From assembly GCA_022266195.1 (NCBI GenBank), contig WHVY01000001.1:10292001-10356000 (forward strand): 64,000 nucleotides of DNA, given 5' to 3'. The notes under the pieces were generated by a model that saw only the letters and a list, made by a program, of their open reading frames with translations, was not told the origin of the DNA and did no database searches. This document shows, one piece after another, positions 34,075 to 48,005 of the stretch. Within the stretch, counting starts at the first letter, position 1. Every line of letters begins with the position of its first letter. Source of the DNA: Tetranychus cinnabarinus. Lineage: Eukaryota > Arthropoda > Arachnida > Trombidiformes > Tetranychidae. Both the position numbers and the translations under genes were made by a program.

Positions 34075-34360
34075 AAGTCATTATCTCGAATGATCATGAA
34101 TATACTCTATAAAATAATTCAAATGCGCTTCTGCAAAAGTTAAAATTCAGACGACATTATCTCGAAAAGTATAGGTCATAAAATAAAATAGATTCAATAA
34201 ATGGATTTCTCGACATGAATATACTCTATAAAAATAATTCAAATGCGCTTCTGCAAAAGTTAAAATTCAGACGACATTATCTCGAAAAGTATAGGTCATA
34301 GAAAAAAATAGATTCAATAAATGGATTTCTCAACATAAATATACTCTAGAAAATATGTTC
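34075..34360. repeat. Tandem repeat, about 120-bp unit, two full copies and a partial third
   Basis: The marker CATGAATATACTCTA begins at 34095 and 34214 and, as CATAAATATACTCTA, at 34334, a period of 119-120 bp. Copies one and two are almost identical; the third decays after about 30 bp. Confidence 0.85.
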
Positions 34361-37300
34361 AACGAGCATTTGCTCGTGGTGCAGATTTAAAGGCCATTTT
34401 CTCGAAAACTATTAATCGCACAAAAAAATGAGTTTTAGATTCGGCCTTTTCACGTAAAAATACATTTGAATTATTATTCTTATTAAATTCTAAATTTTAG
34501 GCGAAAATGGTCTTCGTCCTTAAAGAATCAACAAGTTAGTAAACATCAACAAAAGGCTAGTTAGTTAAAAATAAACATTAAAGTAGATAAAATTAATTTA
34601 TCAGATCAAAATGAACGGTAAACAATAATTTTCTGAGAAACAAATAATTAAACATAAATCGTGTAAATAGCACTCAACAAGTCTATTGCTACAGCAACTA
34701 TTGGTTCGACTATTAGTAATAGATCAACACATAATTAGAATTTTCTTATTTTATTATAATTTCTCTAGTTTTTTTTATCAAAGTTATAATTTATAAGTTT
34801 TTACTCATTCACTTTCATTAGATGATTCACTCTAATAACAGTCAACTCAGTGATTAACTGAAAATCAATTTTCCTTTTGATTGCAAGTTATTTTTTGTTT
34901 CGCACCTAAAATTACTTACCTAAAAGTGCTACAATAGACATTAGTAACAATTTAAACGTTATTCTTGTCGGTATCGATTGTATAACAACTTAACCAGCCA
35001 ATACAGGATCCAGTTAATCTAATTACTCTGTAAATTGCGGCTATGAAATTTTAATTGACTATGGATTCAACCAAGAGATTGGAGGAGAAACATCGGAAAA
35101 CACATGATAACGTTATGTTTCTTATTGCCAATATTTTCAACACTTATTGAACATCCAAGATGAACAGTGTTAATCAATCGATAAATTTCTTACCTAAAAC
35201 ACTTTCGTTGTAATTCATGATCACCTTGCTATTGAATGATAAAGCTAATGTAAACCAGATAAAAGATGCTGATGATGGTGATGTTTTTTTACATAAAAAG
35301 CTGACAAAATCAACCTTTTCCAACCAACTATTTCTGTGTCGATGATTGCACCGATCAAAGTATTAATTGGTATAATTGTTGGATTTCACAAGAAAAAGAC
35401 TTTGTTATTAATATGTTAATAGCTGATTGAGCCGAAATGTGCCCTTGATCAAATTAAAATTGAACATTAAACGTTCATTAGAATTAATTGTCAGAGATCT
35501 TGAACTGTCACAAAGCTTTTACGCATTCATGTTATGGAAACATTGATAAAAACTAATGTTTCTAAATCACTTTTCTCGCTTTCTTACACCAATAGACAAT
35601 TATTTATATCTTGAACGGAAATAATTATAATATTATTATCCAAATCAAGATCATCTTTACCAACAAAGGCAACATCTTGCAACTGTCACCAACATGAACT
35701 CTTTGAATCCAACAATCGTATAACTATGCAAAGGATTCCAATGATTTGTACGAGTTAATTTAAAGTGTTTCCTCTTGCGAATTCACTACTCAATCATTTA
35801 ATCAAAGCTTATTTCATAAGGAAATTCAACAATTCTGCTTTCTCTCTATGTGTAACATTCAATTTAAATTAACAATTGTTGCTGCTAAGGTTGACCAGGT
35901 TTGATAATCAAATTGCGCTGAATAAATTTCCGTCCACGGATCATTCTGATTCATACAAGCCTCCGTTGTGTTGATTTTTTTGTTTTCATCCTGTTTAACT
36001 ATCGTTTATGCTCAACAATCAAAGATAATATCTTAAAGGCTCTAATGGCCATCTCATAATGAAATAGTCAGCTGATGACAATGCATAACAATTAAACGAG
36101 TAAACAAGCAACGGAAATAATTGAAATCAAAAGCCATTGAATTTAGAGTAAACAACGTTCATCAGAACAATTTAAGTTTCTCAACAAAACTGGAAAAGGC
36201 CAACAAATTCAGTCATATTATGTACAATTGGATAGAGCAAGCTAATCCAAGTAACAATTGATTTCCAGCTTGCAGTTGATTAAGCAAGGTTATCAACATT
36301 GAAATTAATTTCCATTGTAATCATCAAGGATAAATTTTTTGTTTCAATTTCAAATTCCATAAACTGTTACTCTGAATATCAATCATAAGCAAAATGTATC
36401 AATCTTGGGAAATTTTGACCATTTGTTGAGATAAAAATTCCGTAAACTGAATCTTTGTTACAGAAATTGTTCGTCTTTGAGTTGAATCTTGCAATTTTTA
36501 AGGTTAATCAAATGGCAATCTGGTTAAGCATTTGTATTGACTCTGAAGCTATAATTTACAGTAAATTCACTTGAAAGAAGAATCAAATTACTTGATTCAT
36601 TTGAAATTTAGATCAATATGTTGCTTAATTGATTAAAGCTGATTATAGCTGATTAAATAACTGCTGATGTTCTAGATCTTCATTTATTGTGGATTACTTT
36701 ATGATCATTTTATGTTTCAATATAAATTTTCTCAGATGAATAATAAAGTAATTAAATGGTTGATTTCATCATAACTATCAATTGGGTTTCTTTTCGGTTC
36801 ATTTTGATGTTGATATTAAAAAATGATGGATTGAAACCTTGTTTATGACATTTTTAACTCTTTCTTAGGTATTTCACATTATTGTTAAACAATTTGACAA
36901 TAATGTGCATTGAAATTAAAGTAACAATGAAATTGAACAATCAAAAGTAAACAAGGTTTTGAAATGATTCACAGTTGATGGTAAAATCTTGTGTAAATAA
37001 CCTTCGAAGAGCTTCTTGTGATAGTTTTCAGTTACAAGATGAATGTTGAATAATACTAATATTACATGTTAATGAAACGGTTTTACAATTAAAAGATGAT
37101 TACCAATACCATTGGATAGTTGAGGTGCAAATAAATCATAGCGATTCAATTGCGTTGAGAGTTGGTTTTGCGTAAAATTTCTGGTTTGGCTGGAAATCAA
37201 TTTGCCAGTCAGTTAAGCACTCAAGCTGATTTCCTTGATTCGTAAACGTTCATTAACTGCTTATTACGATCTGTAAATCACTTAATTACTCTTAATTTTG

Positions 37301-40300
37301 CTACCGAAAATTAACAAACAATTTGTCTTGATTTGCAAAAATCAAAATAATAAGAAGCCAGGGTTTTTTCAGCTCTATGAACTTGGTAGAGAATCAATGG
37401 CTCGATTAGTTTTATTTGCCAATGAAACACAGCGTTGGGCTTTTAACTGGTCTGGTAAATGTTTAGGAGGTTAACGTTGGGTTAATTAATGGTCTCAATC
37501 TTGTGAACTAGTGAGACCAACACTTTGTATTGACAACCGTTAACAACAGCAAACAGGTGATTGAAATAATTGTTGAGTAGTCGATTCAATCAGCAAACCT
37601 ATTCTAATTTGTAACCTTTTAATTGCAAGGTTTTTTTCCATCTCGTTCAGTCAGTTTAACTGGCAACTGTTCATTTTGACAAAGCACAAAGGAAAATCAT
37701 CGTTGTATATTGAACTGAATTGAAAGCCATCTCAAATCTCTTTTAATCAACCTTGATAATGATAATAGTAATAATAATAATGATGATGATGAAAATGAAC
37801 ACGGCCACAATCATTAACATACCTGTGAAAATAATTAAACATATGGTCAAGACAAGGCAAGAAAAGGCAATGAAATGAACAGTAAACAAAAATAAAAGTT
37901 GAAAAATATTTACAGAGTTAAAGCTTGTTTGCTTCCTTATCAACATGAATTTTGATTTGATTCAAGTTCTGATTCGAGAGATTCAAGTAATAGAAGTGGA
38001 AATAAATTGCAATTAAAAATTGTGGACCTTTGAAACCGAGTAAAGTATTAGTAAACAACATTCTTTCCGGCAAAAAGGAAAAAAAATCAAACTCTAGAAC
38101 CTTTCTGTTGATGATCAACCTTAATGATCATTTCAATAATTAGCCTTTTGCTTTTTGATGTTTTCCAAGTATTAAAACACAATTTAACTCTTGTAACTAT
38201 TTCAACTTTCATTTCACCATTAAACTGATTATTCAAACCTCAAGGGCTCCATGTGAAGATGATGGTAATTAATATAATGATAGAAAGTTAAATGATGAAA
38301 TCAATCCAATCTACATTGTAGACTGTTTACATTTTAACACAGCAGCAAAAAAAGTGAGCGGGAAAAGTGAAACCACAATAACATGGCTGGTTTGGTTGGA
38401 AGATACAATTTGTTGACTAAATTAAACACTGTTAATTATTCAATTACATATTTTTATAATCTCCAGACACTAGGTAAATAAAATAAAATAACAAATAAAG
38501 ATATAATCACAATTAAAATGGCAATTTTAAAATTAAAACATGGAAGGTAAAAAATGGGTAAAAAACAGCTTCAATGGCTTCTTTTCTGGTTAAAGGTGAA
38601 AACAAAACAAATGGCACCGGGAGAAACATTGAGAGAGTCAAAGCATAACATTATGCTTTCCTTTTCTTTATAAAATGAAAATGCTGATTGAAACATCATT
38701 AAATGTAAATGTAAAATGTATACTAATTAAAATTATAATTTATCATGGTGAGTTAAGATTATTCACAATTAACCAGTTAATCCATCGGAAGTGTTTAATC
38801 CTTCAAATCTCTTCCTAGTTCACAGCTTTTAATACCAGCATAATTTTAGGTAAGCCAGTATGCTTTTTATGCTTTCATGCCTTTTCTCCATTGACTCTAC
38901 AAACCCAAAGTTTACTTTCAAGGTAAATCACTTCTTTTGTTAATCAATATCCATTCCTTTACACCATTATACAATTAAATGATTAGTGAACGTCATCAAC
39001 AACAATATCATCGCCATCAACATCAACATAATCATCATTCCTACCATCCTTGTTCAATTCCTTGTTTAATTTAATCAAAGTCGATAACAATTTTACCATT
39101 TGTTAACATCTCGCATCTTTTCACCAAAAATCAATATGCAACCATTAATTGTAATAATTGTCATTGGATGACAATTACTTTTCGTGTACTTATTACCATT
39201 TTTGATACTTTGTTCAGTTTGAACTTACCATGATCATCTTCCTATTCATGATCGTCATTAATATCTTTAAAAATACGATCAAATCTCATCTTTTACATTA
39301 TCATCATCTCATCAACCATTGTAATAATTAATCGCCATTTGTTACCCATCATTACATAATATTACCTATTCATCTTATTGGTCTTACAATCGAGTTAACA
39401 CTTCAAAGGTAATTATGATTATAATTTTTGTTAATTTTAATTTGCTTTCAATTGTTTCCATTCATCTTTCCTCTTTTAATGTGTTGATAACAAAATTAGA
39501 TTCGTATTAAACTGGATCATCATCATTCTGATTACTTGGATTTTGAACTGAACATTTCTCTAACAAGGTAATTTCACTTATTTTTACAAATGAAAAGCTT
39601 GATAAGTGCCTCGCCGTGTTATTCAATCTTACAATTTGTTACCAAATCAAAGATTGTTGTTTTTTTTTGGTTGATAATATTTTCATGTGTTATCATTTAA
39701 AACAATCATTTAATTGTTGATCAACAATCTGTCTCATCACCAACTAATTAACCCTTTTATTTACTGTCAACCAATAAAAAATTGAATTGATTGTCAATAC
39801 TAAAAATGCTGGTAACCAAAGGAAAAGTAAATCTGGATCAACATCAATATTATTAATATATTAATGGTCTAAACATGTGATATAACACCGTAATTTAATA
39901 ATGTAGATACAGACAGAGTACAATCAATTATAAATACAGATGAATTAATAAATTGTCCAATTTGGCTTGTTTAGTCTATTACAATTAACCCAGAAGAAGA
40001 AATGAAAAGGGAAACCAGAAAACCAGTTTTTTTTCACCTTACCAAGTACACTTCAAATGGTTAACATTGAATAACCGTATTGTTTTGTTTGATTACAAAT
40101 TATTGATTGTTGATGATTGAAAGTCTCACAAATGAAATAGCAAGAATCATCAATAGCTTGATTATCAATCAATCATTAACAGTAAACTTGTAACATCAAT
40201 TGATATTTATATTTGTTTATCAATGAACTTGTCAGCTTATTTCTTAATAATAATTATAATTTTTGCTTCTTCATTTTCATTTAAATGATGATTTTAGGCA

Positions 40301-41124
40301 AAATTTCAAACTTGAATTGCTTCAGCTGTTTATCTCAATCAACTGATCAGTATCACTGATCACCTCTATCAAGCTAGTTAACCTTTTATGTCTCAAATTA
40401 GATGAAAGCAAAAAACATTCAAATCTGTGAAAGTAAATGCTAAACAAAAGTAGTCAGTGATGTTGGTTAAATTGTTGGTTAAATTGCAGCCAAGAGTTGA
40501 TTAGTTAAGAGTGCCAATGATATAAGCAATCAGTTTGAATATACAATTCGGTTAGAGGAGTCAATCTCATTGAGTAAAGTGAACCAGTAAGATGTGAAAG
40601 AGTGTTGAACCTTTACATGAATGTTTACCAGTTTTTAACCAGAAGACAGGTGAATTTATGATCAATTGTAACTAAATTCATGTTATCGAGTAATAAATTT
40701 ACAAAAGTGTTAAGTGTCATCAAAATAACAAACAATCATCTCACCATTAAAATCATCATTTACCGCAAAGTATTCAACGAAATCATGTTAACCGATTATT
40801 ACAAGGAAAAAGGTTAGTTAAACTGATTGTTAGACTAATGACCATTTCAATATTGACTAATCAAAAGCTTAATTTCAATTTTGATCAAAAATCTCAAAGA
40901 GAAAGTAAAATCTTCTGGTTAACCCAAACTCAGCCTTATTCTGGTTACCAAATCTGGTTAATTTTGACTTGTAATAAGCTTAATGTTAATGGTTTGTGGT
41001 GATTTTGATGATTATGATGTTAAGGTATTATGATGATGAATTGGTGTCGGCAGATTTTTCATGATTAATAAATAAGTTATTCAATATCCATACTGATTGT
41101 GACTTTGAAAAGTGTACATTTGTA
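34361..41124. other. Gene-poor region
   Basis: Nearly 7 kb of AT-rich sequence with CATCAT/AATCATC runs (for example 38995-39040). No frame has protein-like composition; the frames around 37740-38120 are low-complexity. No RNA gene recognised. Confidence 0.45.
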
Positions 41125-42008
41125 TTAGGTCATCCGGAAAGTCCCGCCCCTGACCATGAAGGAATTATTTTAGAAAATTTTTAATAGCAGTAACTGTCAG
41201 AGGCATCTATACATCGTTGCTATCGAGTGAAAAATTCGTCGATTTCGCATGCATACCATGCCGGGGGCTAATTTTCGAAATACCCCTTAATTTGGGGCTT
41301 CATCTCGTTAAATCAAGCATGCGCCGTGTCCCTCAGAAATATTTTATGCTATAAAGCAAAAAATAGTCGTTGGGAGTCAGGTCTAGGGAATGACTAAGTT
41401 CAAATTTGCAGTAGGATGTTTATCGTACAGCATTAAAGCTTACTTGGACAATCTGCACCATTGACCATGATGAGTTTAATTCAAAACATGGGGGACTAAT
41501 TTTGATTTCAGCTTTTTTAGACCTTAACACTCACGAATGATTTTGTGAGTGGTCAAATAAGATAGACTGATCTCTAGGTATATTTTGTTGATGGATATCC
41601 TTAGATAAATATTGTTACTTTCTTGACGGTCACGTGACGAACTTTAGTAAGCGATTTTCAGAGGTCTTTCCGATTACGGCAGACCTGTATCAGACCTTCG
41701 ACCCGATCTAGAGTTTCTTTGTCAGCGTTTAATGTAGTGATAGTCGGGTTTATCATCTGCATAGTTTTACTGATTTCATTGTGCTTTTGCCAGAGATATT
41801 CACCTTTTTCGACAAAGAATTGAATTCAATAACAGAATTTAGCGTCTGTCATGGCATTAATTTGGTTATAAAAACTCGACGATTGCGTAATTGGTTATAT
41901 TAGAGGTATTAATTGGGTCAGTTTGAAATCGCGAATTCGAAAAAATGGTCGATATCTAATACAAATTTTGAGAACATGGTCAGGGGCGGGACTTTCCGGA
42001 TGACCTAA
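41125..42008. mobile_element. Mariner-type non-autonomous element (884 bp) with perfect 34-bp TIRs
   Basis: The ends are 34-bp perfect inverted repeats (41125-41158 and 41975-42008) opening TTAGGTCATCCGGAAAGTCC, the TTAGGT start usual for mariner elements. TA dinucleotides flank both ends (41123-41124 and 42009-42010), the mariner target duplication. The interior has no long open frame. Minus-strand pieces look coding-like (containing EKGEYLWQKHNEISKTMQ) but are interrupted by stops. At 884 bp it is shorter than an intact mariner (about 1.3 kb). A deleted, decayed copy is the best reading. Confidence 0.9.
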
Positions 42009-44722
42009 TACATTAATTTGTCGTTTCTTTTATCTCACAAGCAAACAATTGGTATTTTCAATTTGTAATTACAATTAGGAAGTTTTTATACCTTGATCCT
42101 TATTAGATGTGAAAGTAACAATTAGCGACAATCTAGGCATTTACACTTTTAATTGTGATCATATAAAACAAGGTCGTTTGATTATCTATTGGTGAATTGC
42201 CTTTTCAGTTTCATATTCACATCTTTTTTGTTTTGTTTCATTGGCACTTTTTCATGTCGTGATTACAACGTGTTTTATTCAACCAGATTTGTGTCTTGTT
42301 TTAAATTAAATTCAAATCTCTGATTTAACCTTTTTAATAGCTTTTAATTTGATTGTATCATCTCATTATAACAACCAGCTGACAAACAGTTAAACACGTT
42401 CATTTTTAAATTGAAACAAATCACACTGAGTGACAATGATAAGTGGATATGAAACAATTTTCAAAAATGAAAATAAATATCAACATTCATGATCAGTCAA
42501 TTTATCATCATCAAAATGACAATCATGTTGATGTTGTTGTTAATGATGAGCTTGATGATGATGATAATAATAGCACTAATGATCAACAATTTACAAAGAT
42601 AATAGGGGTTAATTTTTCCCATCAAATCAATGGCAAACTCATTGTTAATTATTGTAAATTTAACATTTTCATTTTTCCATCAGCAAAGCATTTCTTTTTA
42701 CTAATACAAAGAGTCCCAATTGAATCTCTATTATCATTACCTTTTCAATTGACTTTGTTTTCCTAAATCCATTACCAAGAATTAACCTTCAATTGGTTAA
42801 ATTGTTTGATCAGATTGTAATGAAATTGGCCAACCAACAGACAATTCAAATAATAGACTTAAACAGGCAAATGGTTTGTTGAAATTAAAATGGTTAAAAT
42901 TATGAGTTAAATGCATAACAATCCTAATGAAACCAGTGTATATTGATGTATGTGTTTTATTACAATGAAAACAACTGATTTTATGCTTGTTGATTTTTAA
43001 TTGTAATATCGATGGCAATGACTGATTAATCAGAATTGATAAATCATCACGTTTTCGGTGAAAACTGAATGTTAGACATTCCATCTCTTCCTTTACTGTC
43101 TACTGTTTCTCTGTCTATCAATCTCTCTCTCTCTCTTCCATTATCATCTTCTCCACCTTCACCACCTCCTACCTCCTTACATATTTAATCATATTTGATT
43201 TAATTATGAGCATGAAAACTCCTCTTCAACTAATCAACATCCCACCCATTCCGACTATCTCAACCTTACCCGATTTATCAACAATTATCAGGCAAATTGC
43301 TCTCTCTCTTCCCTGCTCTTTATTATTAGACAAAAAAAGTGAAATATCAATGATAATATTGTCGACTGAATCTTCATGACGTCCACTGAGTAAGTGAATT
43401 GAGAAACAAATGAAGAGGATGAAAGATATTCGGAAATGATAATTGGTAAACCAGAAAAACATATGATGACAATTTTGAGACAACAAGTTGCTTAGGAGAA
43501 AGTATAACAATGATGATGATGAGAGAGAGATGATGATGGAAATGATGAAGATGATGATCATGATAAACGAAATAATTTCAGTATATAAATATTTATTATA
43601 ATCAACTTTGTTTTCCCTCGTAAACATCATTTCTGATCGCTCAGTGCCGCAAGCAACAACATTTTTACTTACAGTGATTTTTACAAGATATTGAAAGTAT
43701 ATTTTCATTGAAATCAATTTTCATCTTTAATCAGCTAACCATTTGTGTGTAAGTGTGTTTAAATTTTGTTCAAATAACATTAGTTTTAGCCGCTATTTTA
43801 TATTCATTGTGTGTGTATTTTGCTACTGTTTTTTGCTTTTGAGACAAATCGTTTTTTACACTTCACTTTCAATTGTTACTCTAACCTGTACATTGATTTT
43901 TCATTTCCTTACCAAATTTTTGTCAAAAACAGGGTAAATCATTTAAATTACCTGTCATCATCAACTTACTGGAACGTGCTTTTAATCAACTTAACAACAA
44001 TCATTCAGTCAATAATCAAGTTCATTTTAATTAACTGTCTGTAAAATCAACACAAGATTAAGTTTACTGCAGTTACTCTTGTTTTTTGCCAGTCTTTTTA
44101 CTGCCAACTTTATCCTCAACAATTTCCTTCATCGTTCTCTTGAAACTCGTTCCAATGTTCTAAGGACGTTGAAACTGGTCGTATGTTAACCCAAAGACTG
44201 AACAAAGTGGCGAACAACGAACTGAAACATCCCTGATAAGTAAAACACAAAGACGTATGTCAACCGTTTTCACTTTAACCCATTATTTCTCTTTGCTTCA
44301 TCTCTTTTCTTCACTCAACATTCGCATTCTAATTGTATTCCAATCTCACTCTAACTCCTTTTGTGCCTAACAATCGACTAATTATCCATTTGACAGAAGC
44401 AAAAAGATAATCTCGATCATAATTCGAAACAGAAAAGTTGACTTTCTAAGAAAAGTCAGTTTACCAAAGGAGCGAAAAGTAGATGAAAAAAGAAACCCAA
44501 AACCCTTTGTTGTCCTTTTCTTGTTACTTTTCAAATGTGTCCATCTTTGTTCAATGTGTTGCACTTTTTCCTCTTATCCTCAATTGATCAATTCAGTTGA
44601 CTTTTTTTGAATAGTGATTCATCGAGAAATCCTTTTTTCTTCAATTAAACAGAGTAATTAAACGGGAAATTAAATCTTTGTTGGAAGTGAAAGTTGACCA
44701 TTTAAACGCAACAAATACCAAG
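42009..44722. other. Gene-poor region upstream of the transporter
   Basis: AT-rich, with a TC run (about 43118-43137). A 163-codon minus-strand frame (43226..43717) is mostly Ile/Ser/Phe low-complexity and lacks splice or start support, so it is not called. The last 150 bp are likely 5' UTR of the transporter. Confidence 0.45.
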
Positions 44723-47567
44723 ATGACTGATATAATTGGACAAGCAGAATCAGCTATTCATAAACCAGTTAAAAAGAAAGGACGAATCAATAGGATGAGA
44801 AAAGTTCCATGTTTAGGAATCTTTTTCGCCATTCTTTATGCATTCTTCATGTCAACAGCAGTTACTGCAGTTAAACTTATAAAGATTCATCCTGTTGAAG
44901 TGCTCGCCTTAAGGTAAAACTCAGTTTTCTTTATATTCAATTCCTTGTTAGTCTTGAAAATTACCAATAACTTCAATAACAAGACATTTGCCTGAGCTTT
45001 TGCTTCAGAGATTCAATTGTTTCTAATTTTTGGCTTCCAATTGACCACGTTATTCAATCTAGAAGTGAATATGAAGACAGCTTTAAAATCTCAATAATTG
45101 TTTCTTTTAACAGTCAATCAATTTGAAATGATCTATTAATAATATACATTAATTGATGAAGGATAAGACTGATATAAAATGTTAAATCTCCTCCATTTAA
45201 CCGCTATTAGTTTATGACAGATAATCTAAGTGACAGTTTCAGTTATCCACTTAAACTGTAACCACCTTTGCTCAAGAAGAGAGTAACTCAACACAAAAAT
45301 CTGGTCAATGGGTTGTTTGATTGGAACACATTCCTCAGACAAGTTCTAATTAGCAATCAATTAGAAGTGATTATTAGATTATTTTTCATCTAATGCAATT
45401 AAAGTCCTTAGTATAGTAAGTTTCATTCATAAAATTCATAGCAAGTTATCAAGATTGTAGCATAAATTAGCTTGATATCGTGAATCTTGAAGATAATACG
45501 TGTACGAATGTATAATAAACTAGAACTTTCACATGTCATGAAAAAAATTCCCTGAATTGAGATACGAAAATAGCTTCTAACATGATTTGGTATAAATTGA
45601 TTAACACTGTTGTTTCCCTTTACCAGATCAGCCGTCCAAGCCATATTTTTTGGTGCACTTTCACTGTACAATAAAAGATCCTTTCTGGGTGCGCCTCAAG
45701 AGAAATGGTCACTCCTGGGTCGGGCTATTTCTGGTGCTGTCAATCAGGGTTGCTGGTACACCTCTGTCCGTTTAATATCATTAACAGATTCTTCGGCTGT
45801 TTATTACAGTGCACCTGTTTTTGTTGCTTTGTTAGCATACATTTTTCTTAAAGAACCTTTTGGCTTTTTTGAAGTCATTTCCATTGTGGTGACAATCGCT
45901 GGAGTCATAACCATTTCAAAGCCTTCTTTTATTCCTATTTTTGGCAACCAAACTGAATCTCTTAAAGGTGAACACATGGAGGGTCTACTTTACGCCCTTG
46001 GTGGAGCCTTAACCTTTGCGTGTTCCAATATTTTTCTTCGTAAATTACAGAAGACATCAACGGAAATAACCAGCTTTTGGTTCTCCATGACATGTATTAT
46101 CCTTGGTGTCATTACAGTTGCATGGTCCGACACTTTTACCCTTCCTAAAGGTTTCTTTGAATGGTTCATCATTTTAGCTTCCGGAATCTCAGGAGTTTTG
46201 GGCAACATTTGTTTTGTGACTGCTCTCAAAATTGAAAAGGCTGGACCTGTTTCGGTAGCACAAACATGCAACATTGTTATCGTCCTTATTTATCAAATTG
46301 CCTTCTTTAAAGAACCTCCATCAGCCAATACTTTTATTGGTGCCTTCCTCATAGCCTCATCAGTAGCAATGACTGGTAAGCCCAATAAGTACAATAATAT
46401 ATTTTTATCAATAATAATCATTAACCAACCTGTAAACAAAAGTATCAGTCTGGTGATAAGAAATCGTTTCAGTATTGATGATTCAGTTACATTGCAAGTT
46501 GAAATGGATGTTTGAATAAATGTTAGTTCTGATTAATTTAACTCGAAGGCCAAGGCTACAATTGTTAGTTTAGATTTGTTGACTTTTCTGTGAATACTAA
46601 TTAGTATATATTTTTCACTCATAACGATACATTTGTTTGGTGTAAATAGCATGATTGCACTAATTAATTTATCCTGAAATCTAACGGACCATTGAAGGAA
46701 AATTGACTATTTTTTGTAAAAAAACCAATTCCATTTGTTTGGTTTTAGTGTTTTCCTTGCACTCTTCAGTTATCATTTCAATGATCAATAGTTAGAACAC
46801 AATTAGATCGGTTTTAAGCCTGTTCAAACCAAATCCTATTTGGTAATAGTGATGATAATATTCTTGAATCAGTATTGACTTTTGCATCCATGGCGTGAAA
46901 GGGAATCAAAGAAGAAATATCTAGGCTAATTATTTATAAAACAATGACATTACCCATTGATATTAAATATTCAATCTTCTTCTTACCTAATAGATTTCAA
47001 TCTTCATATTGAAAATGAAAAGAAGCAATTAGTTGAGATAATTAAATGGGTGGTTTTAGGTGATAATTGGGTTACAGCATTTATTAACTTTTAACTTTAA
47101 CCTGTGGAAGACAGGGAAAGAAATGTTTTTGTTCTTGAAAAAAGCAGAATAAAAAAGATCGGTTAGATTACGATAATCCAAATTTGAAAGGAAAGAGAGA
47201 ATGTGAATAATTCAGGTTTTGAGGTTGAATTTCATAATGTATACACAATTATAACATCTTTATCATCACGTAGAGACATTTGAACTGAATGATGACCGTA
47301 ATGCGACAGTTATTGATGAATAAAATGAATAATATCATTGTTATGATTCATTTTTTGATTCTAATTAAATGTTCATTCTGATTCTAATTTTTTCATTCTA
47401 TTTTCACAGGATTGAAAGATGTCTTCAAGGAAACACAATTTTTGACAAATTTAAAAAATTTTGCCTCAAACACAGTGTCATATCAAGTGGACAGTAAACT
47501 CACAGGCAAACCAGCAACACAATCGGTAGCCGGTAAATACATACCTTACAATAAGGAAGAGATGTGA
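44723..47567 (+). CDS. SLC35G-like EamA/DMT-family membrane transporter
   Basis: Three exons: 44723..44913, 45627..46375 and 47410..47567; the 1098 nt code for 365 aa. Junction phases agree: AG|A (Arg) at the first intron and G|GA (Gly) at the second, all GT..AG. The ATG (MTDIIGQAES) is the first in the open frame; only TTG codons lie upstream. After a cytosolic basic start, the protein has about ten membrane segments in two EamA-like halves. Paralogue-conserved motifs include SAPVFV, FLKEP, ISKPSF and LEKAGPVS-like KIEKAGPVSVAQT. The last exon adds a hydrophilic tail ending NKEEM. Related proteins (SLC35G1/TMEM20 group) are poorly characterised solute carriers; substrate unknown. Its 3' half was duplicated at 51518-53547. 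Confidence 0.88.
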
Positions 47568-47665
47568 TTGGAATCGAGTAAACACCATTTGTAAATACTG
47601 TACATAAAGTCAAGTAAGAAAAAAAAGTTAATCGAAGTCTAATCCATTGGATTTGACAAAAAATT

Positions 47666-47738
47666 CACCCACGCGGGGATTCGAACCCCGGACCTTTGGA
47701 TTAGAAGTCCAACACGCTATCCACTGCGCTACGTAGGC
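47666..47738 (-). tRNA. tRNA-Arg (TCT), copy 1
   Basis: 73 nt, no intron. Anticodon loop CTTCTAA gives TCT. A box TAGCGCAGTGGATAGC and B box GGTTCGAATCC are intact, and a T6 terminator follows. Acceptor stem GCCTACG/CGTGGGT pairs throughout (two G-U pairs). The whole 58-nt core equals copy 2; only the acceptor stem differs, with pairs 5-68 and 6-67 changed on both sides. Confidence 0.95.
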
Positions 47739-47786
47739 TGGTTGCTGAATTTTGTGTAAACGTTCATTGCATTTGTAACAATGAAG

Positions 47787-48005
47787 AAACAAGGGCAACG
47801 CTGAGTACAGAGTTGTTTATTATACATCTCATCGTTAATTAGCTTTTTTTGTATCATTTGACAAATAAATATTTTTGGATTCCGAAATAACAATAAATCT
47901 TCTTCATCTGTAATTGTATTGAACGGCTTTATTTTAACCTCGATTCTGAATACATAGGTGTTTGGGAAACACGTTTTCATTAAATGAAGAATCTTTATTC
48001 TAATA
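47787..48005 (-). repeat. Duplicated 3' flank of RpS12 (first fragment)
   Basis: Matches the sequence beside intact RpS12 (about 53735-53915) through AGGTGTTTGGGAAACACG and TCATTAAATGAAGAATCTTT. It is cut off just before the RpS12 stop codon by the LINE remnant. Confidence 0.8.

Noticed and set aside
42443..42766. 107-codon plus-strand frame rich in Asn/Asp
   Set aside because: Derived from GATGAT-type simple sequence; no homology or context.
43226..43717. 163-codon minus-strand frame
   Set aside because: Long but dominated by Ile/Ser/Phe runs from AT-rich repeats; no domain, no splice evidence.
46376..46515. Read-through extension of transporter exon 2 to a stop at 46515
   Set aside because: A consensus donor at 46376 and a matching in-phase exon at 47410 give a better protein end; the read-through text is intronic.
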